Of a DNA stretch of 64,000 nucleotides, positions 1-9,025 are shown piece by piece. The position numbers were made by a program, and so were the translations under genes. The notes beneath the pieces are model-generated. The model did no database searches and was not told where the DNA came from. It worked only from the letters and a program-made list of their open reading frames with translations. The stretch covers positions 62,001 to 126,000 of the forward strand of contig JAPOVQ010000030.1 in the NCBI GenBank assembly GCA_026708035.1. Reading direction: 5' to 3'. The stretch is from Chloroflexota bacterium. Lineage in GTDB: Bacteria; Chloroflexota; UBA11872. Every line of letters starts with the position of its first letter. Within the stretch, counting starts at the first letter, position 1.

Positions 1-367
1 ACTTGCTGTAGCGCACCGCCATGGCCGCCTGCTCGGCCGTCTCGACGTGGGGCACGATCACCCCCATCGCCCCGGCGTCCAGCGGTCGGGCGATCAGGTG
101 GTCCTCGACGCTGGTGGTGCCAGCAATGGGCACCATTCCGGTCAGCTTGGACGCCATGCAGATCGTCGCCAGCTCCGGATAGCCGGGCTGCCCGTGCTCC
201 ATGTCGATGTAGTAGAAGTGAAACCCGGCCGAGCCGAAGATCTGGGCCACGGGCGGGGACGCAAACGAGATGCTGCACGCCCCCAAGACCACTTGGCCTT
301 CGCGCAAGGCGCGCGTCACGGGGTTGATTTGATGGTTGATGGCGGGACGGACGGCATAGCTGCTCAT
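1..367 (-). CDS. HpcH/HpaI-family aldolase (partial, C-terminus beyond window)
   Basis: About 122 N-terminal residues are visible. Members of this family are metal-dependent class II aldolases that cleave 2-keto-3-deoxy or 4-hydroxy-2-oxo acids to pyruvate plus an aldehyde. Seen: the stretch YIDMEHG, matching the HpaI 'D-x-E-H-G' active-site strand, and GVIVPHVETAEQA, matching the conserved 'G..g.ivP.v..aeeA' region. The start is an ATG preceded by GAGGAG about 5 nt away. The metal-binding Glu/Asp and the catalytic Arg lie outside the window or cannot be judged. The gene is transcribed leftward, away from the dehydrogenase that follows. A role splitting sugar-derived keto-acids fits the neighbourhood but is inference. 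Confidence 0.8.
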   Translation of the reverse strand, partial: MSSYAVRPAINHQINPVTRALREGQVVLGACSISFASPPVAQIFGSAGFHFYYIDMEHGQPGYPELATICMASKLTGMVPIAGTTSVEDHLIARPLDAGAMGVIVPHVETAEQAAMAVRYSK

Positions 368-484
368 GGCGCTCCTCGGCGGCAGGGGCTCAAACCGCGC
401 CAATGTATCGCAGGGCCGTGCTTTGGCAGTGGGCCACTGCGGTCGACCATAGGTAAATTCCTGCCTCTGCGCTGAAGTCCGGTG

Positions 485-520
485 CCCTCTCCCTCGATGG
501 GAGAGGGATAGGGTGAGGGT
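485..520. repeat. Palindromic repeat, family A
   Basis: An inverted repeat of CCCTCTCCC (485-493) and GGGAGAGGG (499-507) is followed by the tail ATAGGGTGAGGGT. Similar copies occur at 28105-28141, 39052-39112 and 59397-59431, with a diverged relative at 19997-20030. It sits between divergent genes, so it is not simply a terminator. The rest of 368-654 shows nothing recognisable. Confidence 0.75.
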
Positions 521-654
521 GCCGGGAAGGATTGCTCCAGACGCACGCACGCCTGAGGAATCATGAGTGAGCCGCTGCTCCTGGCCCTGTGGGAGCGCAC
601 TGCCCGGCCGCCGCGCGATACGATCAGGCGCGCCGCCTCACGGCAGGACCCCGC

Positions 655-1596
655 ATGACCCAATCGCCGCTCCAAGTCGTCGTCACCTTCGATGCCCACG
701 GTGTGGCCGAGGCGCTGGAGGACGTACCGGGCGTGCGTCTCGCCGCCGTGGGGGACGCGGATGTGGTCGCGCCGCACATCCGGACGGCCGACGTGCTGCT
801 CGTGGGGGACTTCGACGCGGCCATGCTCGCCCGGGCGGAGCGGCTGCGGTGGGTCCACGCGGCCTCGGGTGGCGTCGAAAAGTTCTTGTTCCCCGAGTTC
901 GTGGCCAGCCCCATTCCCTTTTCGTGCTCCAAGGGCGTGTTCGACACGCCGGGCGCCGAGCACGCCCTGGCCTCGATGCTCGGGTTCGCCCGCAATTTGA
1001 TCTACGACGTGCAGCACCGCGCCGCGCGCGACTACGTCTACGGCTCGCCCACCGAGCTGCGCGGCAAGACGCTCGGTATCGCCGGCCTCGGCCGCATCGG
1101 GCGCGAACTGGCGCGCCTGGCCCAGGCCTTTGGCATGCGCGTGATCGCACTGCGTCGATCGGACGGCGGCGAGCACCCGCACGTCGACGAGATGTTGAAT
1201 CGGGATGATCTCCCGCGCCTGCTCAGCGAGTCCGACTACGTCGCCGTGGCCGTGCCCAATACGCCCGAGACCCAGCAGCTGATCGGCGCCCCGGAACTCG
1301 CGCTGATGAAGCCGTCGGCTTTCCTGATCGATATCTCTGGGCGCGACGCCCTCTACGACCTGGACGCCCTGGCCGACGCCCTGCGCGACGGGCGCCTCGC
1401 CGGCGCCAGCCTGCAGATTTCGCCGCCTCCCGACGACTCGCCGCTGTGGGACATCGACACCTTTCACCTGTCGTTCCACCGGGCCACCTCGACGGAAGAA
1501 GAGCGTCGCTGGCTGGATCTCTTCACCGACAACATCCGCCGATTCCAAGCCGGTGAGCCCCTCCTCAGTCTGGTCGACAAGCACGCGGGGTACTGA
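655..1596 (+). CDS. D-isomer-specific 2-hydroxyacid dehydrogenase family protein
   Basis: This 313-residue protein belongs to the NAD(P)-dependent 2-hydroxyacid dehydrogenases, which reduce 2-keto acids or oxidise 2-hydroxy acids. Seen: the nucleotide-binding motif GLGRIG at about residues 144-149 and the SPLWD block near the C-terminus. The family's C-terminal catalytic region is altered. The segment that normally reads LDVF.EEPL is shortened to LQISPPPDD, so the catalytic Glu appears absent, while Arg (SGRDAL) and a His (SFHRA) remain nearby. ATG 655 was chosen over the upstream 589 start because CAGGA precedes it and the family begins here. It precedes an oxidoreductase on the same strand by 72 bp. 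Activity may be altered. Confidence 0.8.
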   Translation: MTQSPLQVVVTFDAHGVAEALEDVPGVRLAAVGDADVVAPHIRTADVLLVGDFDAAMLARAERLRWVHAASGGVEKFLFPEFVASPIPFSCSKGVFDTPGAEHALASMLGFARNLIYDVQHRAARDYVYGSPTELRGKTLGIAGLGRIGRELARLAQAFGMRVIALRRSDGGEHPHVDEMLNRDDLPRLLSESDYVAVAVPNTPETQQLIGAPELALMKPSAFLIDISGRDALYDLDALADALRDGRLAGASLQISPPPDDSPLWDIDTFHLSFHRATSTEEERRWLDLFTDNIRRFQAGEPLLSLVDKHAGY

Positions 1597-1668
1597 GCGC
1601 CCAGCCCCGGTTGCCACCGCCGGGGCTGGCCGACACAATCCGCCAAACGCACCGCAAGGACCCTCCCC

Positions 1669-2700
1669 ATGAGCGACCAACTCCGCCTGGCCATGCTCGG
1701 CGCCAAGCACGGACACGCGCGCACGAAGACGCGCTGGCTGCGCGACACCCCCGACATCGATCTCGTCGGCATCTACGAGCCCAGCCTCGAGTTCCGCGCC
1801 GACCGCGAGACCACCCCCGACTACCAGCACATCACCTGGATCGACGACATCGACGACGTGCTCGGCGACGCATCCATCGAGGGCGTCGTCATCGGTGGGG
1901 CCGAGGTCGAAAACCCGTCCTACGCCCGCCGGGCGCTCGCCGCCGGCAAGCACGTGCTCATGGAAAAGGCCTGCGGCTGGACCAAGGCCCACGCCGACGA
2001 GCTGATCGGCACGGCCCAGCGGAAGGGCTTGCTCTTCCAGGTCGGCTACAACTTCCGGCCGCTGCCGCCGTTTCGCCGCGTGATCGACATGGTCCGCGCC
2101 GGCGACTTCGGCACCGTGCACCTCGTGCGGGCGCACATGGGCTCGCCGTTCAGCGCCGACGTGCTTCCGCGCCAGCTTGGCGGGCCATACTTTCGCGGCG
2201 GCGCCTTCTACAACCTGGGCTGTCACGCGCTCGACATGGTCATGGCCGTCGCCGGCACTCCCAACGCGGTCCACCCGTTCAGGCGTCAGGTGCGCCCCGA
2301 GTCCCAGGCGCAGGACTACTACGACCTGAACATCGTCGTGCTGGAGTATCCCGAGACGCTGGCCTCGATCGAGTTGAGCTTTCTCGAAACCGAGAACCGG
2401 CGCCCGCGCAGCTTCGAGGTCTACGGCTCGGAGGCCCAGGCCATCGTGACGCCATTCATGATCGCCGGCGACCGCGTGCCCTCAGCCGCGATCCACACCG
2501 GCGGCCCCGGCGCCGGCGCCGACGGCTGGCACATCCATGGCGCCGATCCCTTCGAGCCGTTTCGGGCCGACATTGACGAGTTCTCGGCGTGCATTCGCGG
2601 CGAAAAGGAGCCGTGGATCGACTACGCCCACGACCTGGCCGTGCAACACACGCTGATGGACATCTGCGGCGAGAGCGACGTGGAGGAGCTCCACAGCTAG
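1669..2700 (+). CDS. Gfo/Idh/MocA family oxidoreductase
   Basis: This 343-residue protein is of the glucose-fructose oxidoreductase/inositol dehydrogenase/MocA type, NAD(P)-dependent enzymes that oxidise or reduce sugars and cyclitols. Seen: an N-terminal Rossmann strand (LAMLGAKHGH) with an atypical glycine loop. LMEKACGW stands where the family has EKP; the catalytic Lys is kept and Pro is replaced by Ala. A GGAFYNLGCHALDMV helix follows, corresponding to the family's 'G.l.D.g.H..D' motif. AAGGA lies 8 nt before the ATG. It is codirectional with the 2-hydroxyacid dehydrogenase and convergent with the sulfatase, 8 bp apart. The substrate is not inferable. Confidence 0.88.
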   Translation: MSDQLRLAMLGAKHGHARTKTRWLRDTPDIDLVGIYEPSLEFRADRETTPDYQHITWIDDIDDVLGDASIEGVVIGGAEVENPSYARRALAAGKHVLMEKACGWTKAHADELIGTAQRKGLLFQVGYNFRPLPPFRRVIDMVRAGDFGTVHLVRAHMGSPFSADVLPRQLGGPYFRGGAFYNLGCHALDMVMAVAGTPNAVHPFRRQVRPESQAQDYYDLNIVVLEYPETLASIELSFLETENRRPRSFEVYGSEAQAIVTPFMIAGDRVPSAAIHTGGPGAGADGWHIHGADPFEPFRADIDEFSACIRGEKEPWIDYAHDLAVQHTLMDICGESDVEELHS

Positions 2701-2708
2701 CGCCGTGT

Positions 2709-4361
2709 CTAAATCCCGCGGGTGCGTCCCTCCAGCGAGGCGCGCGCTTCGGGCTGGCCCTCGACGAGGCGCTGATCGCGCAACGCGCCGCCGAGGGCCT
2801 GCGCGTGCCGAATTGCCGCGGCGTCGCCCAGCTCCGAGTCGATCAGTTCCGCCAATAGGCGGTCGGTCAGCTCGCGCCGCACGTCCGCGTACGCGGGGTC
2901 GTCCCACAGGTTGTTGATGTCCTCCGGGTCGTTGACCACGTCGTAGAGCTCGCCGTAAGGCTGCCCGCCGTAGTGCAGCAGCTTCCACTGGTCGGTCACC
3001 AGCATCTTGACCCGAATCTCGATCGGCCCGTCGTGATCGACCGGCCAACTGCCGACGCCAGGACCGCGCCTCGGTTGCTTCGAGTCCAGCAATCGCCGGC
3101 CGCCGCCGCCCAAAACCGTGATGCGCTCCACGATCACCGCGTCGCGGTGGGTGTCGGTTTCGCCGCGCAGGAGCGGCGCGAACGAACGGCCTTCCATTCC
3201 GAGCAGGGGTTCGGCCCCGGCGAGATCGAGCACGGTTGGCGTGAAGTCCAGGTGCGTCGTCACGCTGTCGTACTTGCTGCCGGCGGCCACCGTCGGCGGA
3301 TGCCGCCAGAGGAAGGGGACGCGGTTGACGGCCTCATACGACATCATCGGCTTCGCCGCCACGCCGTGGTCATTCAGCCCCTCGCCGTGGTCCGAGGTAA
3401 ACACCACGTGCGTGGAATCGCGCAGGCCCAGCCGGTCCAGCTCGTCGAGCACGCGGGCCATTACGTCGTCAATGAATGTCGTGAGCCCGTAGTAGTGCGC
3501 CACGATCTCGCCGAAGTGGTCGCCCGACCACCCGACGTGCGTGTTGTATCCGCCGTAGGGCATGCCGTCGCGCGCCCATTGATAGGCCGGCGGCTTGCGG
3601 CTCACGTCTTCCCGCGGCACCGCCGCGGGCATCGCCGCCGGGTCGTACATGTCGCAGTAGGGCCGCGGCGGAGCGAACGGCTGGTGCGGGTCGGCGAATG
3701 ACATCCATAGGAAGAACGGCTGATCGTCGTCGCGCCGGCGGAGCCATTCGATAGTGCGGTCGGCCGTCCAATGGGTGTAGTGCCATTCGGCGGGGATCGA
3801 GTTCTTCCAGCTGACGAAGGCGCCGCTCGGCTCCTCCAGGGCCTGGTCCTGGCGCCAGAGCCGCAGGCCCTCGGGGTGATTCCGCTCCAGCCACACGCGC
3901 CAATGTCCGGCGGGGTAGGCGTGGCCGGTGTGAATCTCGGCGTAGTCGAAGCCGAAGTACGGCCCGTACCACAGCCTGTCCTCGTCGCTGATCGGGGCCC
4001 CGGGCGGCGGCTCATCCGGCAGCACGTCCTCCAGGTCGGCGGTCTTGAAGTGCGCCTTGCCAATTAGCGCCGTGGTGTAGCCGGCCTCGCGCAGCGAATC
4101 GCCCAGCACCGGAATCGACTCGCTCATGTTTACCGCGTGGTCGAAGACCTGGTGTCCGCGCTGGCTGCGTCCCGTGATCATGCTGGCGCGGGCCGGCATG
4201 CAGATGGCGTTCGTCGGATAGGCGCGGTCAAACCGCATCCCGTCGCGCGCCAGCGAGTCCATGGCCGGCGTGCGGATGTGCGGGTTGTTGTGACCCATGG
4301 CGTCCCAGCGTTGCTGGTCCGTGGTGATGAAAAGGAAATTGGGACGCTGCTGGTTCGCCAT
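2709..4361 (-). CDS. Sulfatase (arylsulfatase/choline-sulfatase-like)
   Basis: This 550-residue type I sulfatase hydrolyses sulfate esters and requires a formylglycine made from Cys. Seen: ITTDQQR at the N-terminus (metal ligand Asp15), the signature CMPAR at residues 54-58 followed by ASMITGRSQ, and FTSDHGEGLNDHG with the later Asp/His metal ligands. The Cys-type CxPxR motif can be modified by FGE or an anSME maturase; neither gene is in the window. No signal peptide is evident, so a cytoplasmic location is likely. It follows the GH78 rhamnosidase by 11 bp on the same strand, suggesting an operon acting on a sulfated, rhamnose-containing glycan (inference). Confidence 0.93.
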   Translation of the reverse strand: MANQQRPNFLFITTDQQRWDAMGHNNPHIRTPAMDSLARDGMRFDRAYPTNAICMPARASMITGRSQRGHQVFDHAVNMSESIPVLGDSLREAGYTTALIGKAHFKTADLEDVLPDEPPPGAPISDEDRLWYGPYFGFDYAEIHTGHAYPAGHWRVWLERNHPEGLRLWRQDQALEEPSGAFVSWKNSIPAEWHYTHWTADRTIEWLRRRDDDQPFFLWMSFADPHQPFAPPRPYCDMYDPAAMPAAVPREDVSRKPPAYQWARDGMPYGGYNTHVGWSGDHFGEIVAHYYGLTTFIDDVMARVLDELDRLGLRDSTHVVFTSDHGEGLNDHGVAAKPMMSYEAVNRVPFLWRHPPTVAAGSKYDSVTTHLDFTPTVLDLAGAEPLLGMEGRSFAPLLRGETDTHRDAVIVERITVLGGGGRRLLDSKQPRRGPGVGSWPVDHDGPIEIRVKMLVTDQWKLLHYGGQPYGELYDVVNDPEDINNLWDDPAYADVRRELTDRLLAELIDSELGDAAAIRHAQALGGALRDQRLVEGQPEARASLEGRTRGI

Positions 4362-4372
4362 GACTGCTCCTG

Positions 4373-6958
4373 CTACTCCGTGGCTCGGAGATGGAATTCG
4401 TGCGCGCCGGCGCCGACGGCCGCGATGGTCACTGTGTCCGTCCCAACGTCGACGCCGGACGGTGGCCGGTCCAACGACGACGCGGCGCCGTCGATCACTA
4501 GCTCGATCTGTCCCGCATCGGTTCGCGGCAGCACGACCTCCGCGGATACGCCCTCGGGCACCGTGACCTGAAGCTCGAAGGCGCCACCGTTCCGTTGCCA
4601 GGCGACCTCGATATCACCCTGCGGCGCGGGGTGGACGCCGCGCGCCCACTCCAATCCGCCCGGCCGTGGGCGAATCTCGCAGGTCGAGAACCCGGGACCG
4701 GTGGGGTCCACGCCCAGCACGCGCGCCAAAAGCACGGTGCCGGTGAGCACCCCGCCGCTATGCACCAGGCTGCGGACGCCTGCCGGTCGCACGCGTTGCT
4801 CGGTGGCCCAGGTGGCCATCTGCTCGTCGCGCACGATGCCGTTGCCGGCCGTGAAGTTGTCCCAGCCCTCCCAGATCGTGGGCTGGTCGGACGCGCCCAT
4901 CATGAAGGCGTAGCGCTCGCTGAGGCGCTCGCTGCCGCCGGGCCGTGGCCCAGCCAGCATCAGCGCATCCGCCACGTAGCCGTAGAACAGCGGGGACGTG
5001 GGCACCATGTCCTCCGGCGGGTTCGCCAGATGGTCCGCAATGCTCGCGGTCTGTTCCGGCGTCGCGACGCCGTACATGACTGCCAGCGAGTTGCCCAACT
5101 CGCTCACCACCGGCGATTGCGCGCCGTCGCGCACCGCGTCCACGAATAGCCCGCGCGACTCGTTCCAGAACTTCTCCCGGACCGTCGGGCGCACCTGTCG
5201 GGCGATCTCGCGCCAGCGCGCGGCGTCGTCGTCCCGACCAACATCGTCCGCCAACGCCGCCGCGTCCTCCAGGCTTGCCACGTAGAGGCAGTTGGTGATG
5301 ATGCTCGCCCCGCGGAAGTCGTTGGGGGTCCAATCAATGTGATAGAGCGGGTGCACCCACGTCAGCAGCCCCGTCGTCCGGTCGCGGTGCGGGACGAACC
5401 AATCGAGCTGCTTCCGCACGCTGGGATACAACTCATCCAGCACCCAGCGTCGACCGCCGTAGAGGTAGATTTCGCGAATGCGCGTGCTCCACTGCAGCAT
5501 GAAGTGCTGGTTCACGTGCGTCGGCCAGAAGCTGGGCGGAAAGGCCATCATCAGGTTCCCGTCGCCGCGGTCGCTCAGCGTGAACAAGCGGAAATAGCGG
5601 TCCACCACGGGGAGATCGCCCCAGGCGACGTGGGTGAACCGTCCCCCATGGCTGCCGTCGCCGGCGCTCCAGGGCACGCGCTCGCGGTAGGAATCGCAGA
5701 CCAGCGTATCCTCGATGTGCGACTCCATGGTGTCGACGCACGCCGTCCACACCTTGGTCAGCACCTCGTCCGAGCACTCGAACCGCCCACGAACGTCGGC
5801 CGGATAGCGGTATTCGTTCAGACCGATCGACTGGAGCCGCACTGCCTCGTGCCGGCTTCGAACGGTGACGTGCAGATAGCGGAACTGCCGATACTCGCCG
5901 ACCTGCCAGGTCTGGCGGCCCTCGCGGGTGATGACGCGGTCGCCGTAGCGCAGCGCGGCCGGAATGCGCCCGCCCAGCAGTTGCTGGCCGTAGGTCACGT
6001 CCAGGATGGCCCCGGCAGGCGCCTCGAACTCGAGTCGGGGATAGCCGAAGAGCTGCCGGCCGAAGTCCACCACCATGTACGGCGCGCGAATCCCGTGACC
6101 GGGGGCGAACACGCTTTGCAGCGTTGCCGCCGAATCGTCGGGTGTCAGCGTCGCCGACACCTCGTCCGCAATCGCGTTCTCCAACGGCAGGTGCGGCTCG
6201 CTGTAGAGCAACTCGGGAATGTCGATCTGGCCCGACCGGCCCAGGTCGATGGTCTCGCCCACGTCCACGACCTCGCGCGGATAGAGCATCCGCTCTTCCA
6301 TCTGCGGGATTTCGCGCTTCTCGAAAACGAACCACTCCACGTCGTTGCCGGTGATCTCGACCGCGCGCGCCCAATCGCCGTCGTCGAAGTCCAATTCCAT
6401 CCAATTCGCCGGGTCGGCCCCGGCGTCGTAGACCTCGATGAAGCCCACGAGGCTGTTGATGAGCTCGACATCGGTGCGCCAGCCCCGCGCGGGTTGCAGC
6501 ACCCAGTCCGAATCGGTGCCAATGGTCCGTGCCGAGCCGTCTGCCAGGGTGAGATCGAGCTGCGCCCAGAGTCCCGCCCGCTCGCCGACCGAGTAGGACG
6601 AGCCGCTGCTGCTGCCCCAACCCGTGCCGCGGCTGCCTTCGATCCCGTAGTGATAGACCTGCACGGCGATGACGTTGCGTCCCGACGCCAGGTGCGCCGC
6701 CACGTCATGGGTGTCGTAACTCTTGCGGCGTGGATCGCTGCGCGCCGGTCCGCGCCCCAGATAGCGTCCGTTGACCCACAGCACATAGCGGTCCGCCGCG
6801 GAGACGTGCAGCTCCGCTTGCGTTGCGTCGCCCTCCAGCTCGAAGGACCGCCGGGCCATGAGATAGCAGTTGCGCGGCTTGGGCTCGCCGTCGGTCCAGA
6901 TCCAACGGGCCGGCCAGTGCGAAACCGCCGTCAGCTCCGGTGGGGTGGTCGAATACAT
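4373..6958 (-). CDS. Alpha-L-rhamnosidase, GH78-like
   Basis: This 861-residue protein resembles GH78 enzymes, which release terminal alpha-L-rhamnose by inversion. Seen: an N-terminal beta-sandwich with SAADRYVLWVNGRYLGRG and HLASGRNVIAVQVYHYG; a central (alpha/alpha)6 region with CDSYRERVPWSAGD, the equivalent of the D-x-x-x-R-x-E-R..W.GD catalytic loop; QPTIWEGWDN, matching the family 'T.WE.W' block; and a C-terminal beta-sandwich with PAPQGDIEVAW. Full length for the family. No signal peptide is apparent. It is the first gene of a two-gene unit with the sulfatase. Other (alpha/alpha)6 glycosidases are possible, but the motif set favours GH78. Confidence 0.88.
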   Translation of the reverse strand: MYSTTPPELTAVSHWPARWIWTDGEPKPRNCYLMARRSFELEGDATQAELHVSAADRYVLWVNGRYLGRGPARSDPRRKSYDTHDVAAHLASGRNVIAVQVYHYGIEGSRGTGWGSSSGSSYSVGERAGLWAQLDLTLADGSARTIGTDSDWVLQPARGWRTDVELINSLVGFIEVYDAGADPANWMELDFDDGDWARAVEITGNDVEWFVFEKREIPQMEERMLYPREVVDVGETIDLGRSGQIDIPELLYSEPHLPLENAIADEVSATLTPDDSAATLQSVFAPGHGIRAPYMVVDFGRQLFGYPRLEFEAPAGAILDVTYGQQLLGGRIPAALRYGDRVITREGRQTWQVGEYRQFRYLHVTVRSRHEAVRLQSIGLNEYRYPADVRGRFECSDEVLTKVWTACVDTMESHIEDTLVCDSYRERVPWSAGDGSHGGRFTHVAWGDLPVVDRYFRLFTLSDRGDGNLMMAFPPSFWPTHVNQHFMLQWSTRIREIYLYGGRRWVLDELYPSVRKQLDWFVPHRDRTTGLLTWVHPLYHIDWTPNDFRGASIITNCLYVASLEDAAALADDVGRDDDAARWREIARQVRPTVREKFWNESRGLFVDAVRDGAQSPVVSELGNSLAVMYGVATPEQTASIADHLANPPEDMVPTSPLFYGYVADALMLAGPRPGGSERLSERYAFMMGASDQPTIWEGWDNFTAGNGIVRDEQMATWATEQRVRPAGVRSLVHSGGVLTGTVLLARVLGVDPTGPGFSTCEIRPRPGGLEWARGVHPAPQGDIEVAWQRNGGAFELQVTVPEGVSAEVVLPRTDAGQIELVIDGAASSLDRPPSGVDVGTDTVTIAAVGAGAHEFHLRATE

Positions 6959-6990
6959 GGCTCACTCCCGGCAACGCCCAATCGCCGCAT

Positions 6991-7012
6991 GGTAGCGCCA
7001 GCGGCGGCGGTC
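6991..7012. repeat. 22-bp direct repeat, left copy
   Basis: The 22-bp sequence beginning GGTAGCGCCAGC is repeated exactly at 8979-9000, so the two copies bracket the binding-protein gene between them. A 22-bp exact match is unlikely to be chance even in GC-rich DNA. The rest of 6959-7165 shows nothing recognisable. Confidence 0.7.
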
Positions 7013-7165
7013 ACAGTCGATGACGTCGTCCGAAGCTAGCTCGCGTCCGTCCAAATGCCTCGACTACCTGCAACGCAATTCGATTTGGCCAGCGGCCGGT
7101 AGACACAAGACTCATGGCTGTGTGACGTTGGAGCGCTCCCGGCCGCTTACGAGGCCGCTGATGGA

Positions 7166-8983
7166 TTGCCTGTGACGGGAATTGGCGGCAAGGTCCAAAC
7201 TCGCCGCAATCTGTTGCGCGGTGCGTCCGCCGCACTTTTCGGCGCGGCAGGCGCGGCAGTGCTGGCGGCGTGTGACGAGGCGCAGGTCGTCGAGAAGGTC
7301 GTGACCAAGGAAATAGTCTTTCCCCCAGACTCCGATCCCGAAATAGCAATCCCGGACGGTCCGCTCAGCGGTGAGACGCTGACAGCCAGCGCCAGCGGCG
7401 CGAACACGCAGGACATCTTCACGCCGCTGCGTCAGGTCAGCAGCAAGCAGGCCTTTGTCACCGACTACGTCTTCATGCCCCTGTGGTATGGCGACACCTG
7501 GGGTGACGGCGCCACTCCCGCGCTGAGCGGCCAGTGGGCGCCCGGCGTGGCCAACAGCTGGGACGAGGTCGAGCGCAACCGCGTCTACAACTTCCATCTG
7601 AACCCGGATGTGGGTTGGCACGACGGCGCGCCCTTGACCGCCAGTGACGTGCTGTTCGGCATCGAGATGGCATTCGACACGAACTACAAGAACAACAAGC
7701 ACAAGACCGACTGGGGCGACATCGCCGGCGCCAAGGCGTGGGGTGACAACCCGACGGACAGCGCCGAGGACATCGAGGGCATCTCCGTCATCGACAAGAT
7801 GACGGTCCAGGTGGCGCTCGAGGAGCCGGACCCGTACTGGTGGGCCGCCGGAAGCAAGATCTTCCCCATGGCGCGCCACCACTACGCGGGGCTGGACAAG
7901 GCGATCGCGACCGAGGCGCGGGCCACGAGCTTGCTCGGCAACGGCCCGATGATCTGGGAGCGCTACGTCACCCAGAAGTTCGCCGACATGGCAGCGAACA
8001 AGAGCTACGCCTACGGCGCGCCGTATGTGGATGACTACATCGTGCGCTACGGCGACGGCGAGGCGCTGAACGCGGCCACCGAGGCCAACGAGCAGCCCAA
8101 CCCGATCGACTTCCACCGCGCGGCTGGTTCCACGCAAACCGAGGCCTTCACGAGTCTGGCGGCGCAGCCGCACCTGCGACCGTTCCCGCAGCGCTCGCCG
8201 TTCGGGGCACACGTGTTCTTCAACCAGACCGCCGAGGTCTTTGCGGACATGACCCTCGAGCAGCAGTCGCTGGTGATCGAGGCCATGGTGCGCGCGGTCG
8301 ACCGTGAGACCATGAACAACGAGCTGTACGGCGGCACGCTGCTCATCTCGGACTACATCTTCGAGCACATCGCGCTGCTGCAGGATCCGCCGGAAGGCAC
8401 CTTCCGCGACCTGTCCTACGACCCCGACGAGGCCCGGGCCCTGCTCGAAGAGGCCCAGTGGGACTCCGAGAAGGTCATCAGGTGGATTAAGTGGGGCGCG
8501 CCGTCGGCTGCGGACCTGGCACTCAAGACCTACTGGGACGAGATCGGTGTCCGGATCGAGTTCCTGCTGGTCAGCGGTTTAGCCGTGATCGAGAAGCTGT
8601 ACCAAGAGCGCGTGCACGAAATGGTCTTGGCGAACATGGGCGGCGCCCAGAATCCCCTGGACGCATGCCTGCGCGTGTGCAGCGACCGGGTCTACGAGCT
8701 CGGAGGCTGGAACCACTCGAACATCAACCGCCCGTGGATCGACGAGATGTTCGCGGCGGTGTTCGCGGCGGAGACGCAGGAAGAGAAGCGCGAGCTCTGG
8801 CTGGAGCTGGCCGCCCGGTTGCACTCCAAAGGCAACATGGTGGCCGGTCTGCTATGGCGCGGTTCACTGCTCAACGTGTACCACCGCCGAGTTAATGGCG
8901 CCTTCTGGATGCAGCACTACGCCACTCCGGTTCGGTCCCCGATCAACCAAGTGTGGATCGACCCAGATTGGGAATTGCGGTAG
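7166..8983 (+). CDS. ABC transporter substrate-binding lipoprotein, peptide/nickel family (SBP_bac_5-like), Tat-exported
   Basis: This protein of about 605 residues is an extracytoplasmic solute receptor of the DppA/OppA type. Seen: an N-terminal Tat motif TRRNLLRG, a hydrophobic alanine-rich stretch and the lipobox LAAC, predicting a folded, lipid-anchored protein. The body has typical family text: VYNFHLNPDVGWHDGAPLTASDVLFGIE, and a C-terminal region with LYQERVHEM. The only upstream starts before an in-frame TAG at 7100 are TTG 7166 and GTG 7172; either is possible. A 22-bp direct repeat lies on each side. The likely partner permeases are 3 kb downstream on the opposite strand. In such bacteria this receptor family can bind peptides, oligosaccharides or other solutes. 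Confidence 0.92.
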   Translation: MPVTGIGGKVQTRRNLLRGASAALFGAAGAAVLAACDEAQVVEKVVTKEIVFPPDSDPEIAIPDGPLSGETLTASASGANTQDIFTPLRQVSSKQAFVTDYVFMPLWYGDTWGDGATPALSGQWAPGVANSWDEVERNRVYNFHLNPDVGWHDGAPLTASDVLFGIEMAFDTNYKNNKHKTDWGDIAGAKAWGDNPTDSAEDIEGISVIDKMTVQVALEEPDPYWWAAGSKIFPMARHHYAGLDKAIATEARATSLLGNGPMIWERYVTQKFADMAANKSYAYGAPYVDDYIVRYGDGEALNAATEANEQPNPIDFHRAAGSTQTEAFTSLAAQPHLRPFPQRSPFGAHVFFNQTAEVFADMTLEQQSLVIEAMVRAVDRETMNNELYGGTLLISDYIFEHIALLQDPPEGTFRDLSYDPDEARALLEEAQWDSEKVIRWIKWGAPSAADLALKTYWDEIGVRIEFLLVSGLAVIEKLYQERVHEMVLANMGGAQNPLDACLRVCSDRVYELGGWNHSNINRPWIDEMFAAVFAAETQEEKRELWLELAARLHSKGNMVAGLLWRGSLLNVYHRRVNGAFWMQHYATPVRSPINQVWIDPDWELR

Positions 8984-9000
8984 CGCCAGCGGCGGCGGTC
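8979..9000. repeat. 22-bp direct repeat, right copy
   Basis: Exact second copy of the 6991-7012 sequence, starting within the last codons of the binding-protein gene and running past its stop. Confidence 0.7.
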
Positions 9001-9025
9001 GACGGCCGCGAGGCGCGAGTCTGGC

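Noticed and set aside
364-2274. 636-codon open frame on the minus strand
   Set aside because: It is the antisense shadow of the dehydrogenase and oxidoreductase genes; long stop-free antisense frames are expected at this GC content and its translation shows no domain.
5339-7039. 566-codon open frame on the plus strand
   Set aside because: Antisense to the GH78 gene; composition-driven, no recognisable protein.
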